13,138 bases of DNA, from contig CAYTTV010000078.1 in the NCBI GenBank assembly GCA_964440915.1, positions 1-13,138 on the forward strand. Reading direction: 5' to 3'. Origin of the DNA: CAMPJM01 sp964440915 (lineage in GTDB: Bacteria > Bacteroidota > Bacteroidia > Cytophagales > Cyclobacteriaceae). Positions 13,093 to 13,138 of the stretch are shown here, one piece after another. How positions within the stretch are numbered: position 1 is the first letter of the stretch; each line of letters starts with the position of its first letter. The notes beneath the pieces are model-generated. The model did not search any database, had not been told where the DNA came from, and saw nothing but the letters and a program-made list of their open reading frames with translations. The translations under genes were made by a program, and so were the position numbers.

Positions 13093-13138
13093 CTATTGAA
13101 TGGCCAATCATAAATTTGAGATTGTTTAATTATGAATT

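Overview
The window looks like chromosomal DNA from a Bacteroidota bacterium, most likely of the order Cytophagales (a Fulvivirga/Roseivirga-like relative; the order is an inference from protein style). The evidence is a protein with a type IX secretion C-terminal sorting domain, several perfect Bacteroidota-type -7 boxes (TAnnTTTG), almost no Shine-Dalgarno sequences ahead of start codons, a HAMP/GAF/coiled-coil/PAS sensor of a kind common in Cytophagales, and a secreted protein of the Bacteroidota family usually labelled 'asparagine synthetase B'.

Layout: a partial elongator-type tRNA-Met on the minus strand with its promoter (1-128); a small lipoprotein gene on the plus strand (286-837) that converges on a PAP2 phosphatase gene (918-1598, minus) across a perfect 16-bp bidirectional terminator; a type IX-secreted protein (1767-2876, minus); a soluble sensor of 704 residues with a HAMP-like segment, GAF, and three PAS domains, the last Aer-like (3128-5242, minus), flanked by a nested terminator hairpin downstream and a repeat-rich promoter region upstream; a 593-base gene-free stretch (5243-5835) that ends in a GC-rich repeat-like block; the chromosome organisation ATPase SMC (5836-9399, minus), divergent from a small single-pass membrane protein (9463-9951, plus); a secreted 'AsnB-like' protein (10043-11314, minus), divergent from a MacB/FtsX-type ABC permease (11566-12798, plus); and a cluster of short palindromic repeats up to the window end (12799-13138).

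The genes do not form one pathway. Most are single units with their own promoters, and the window reads as ordinary core chromosome with some intergenic repeats. No phage, CRISPR, transposase or defence system was seen. The points most worth following are the sensor protein, which combines an Aer-type redox/FAD PAS with a HAMP-like segment but has no membrane anchor and no output domain; the layered promoter/repeat region ahead of it; two promoters placed so close to start codons that their mRNAs should be nearly leaderless; and the two intergenic repeat blocks.
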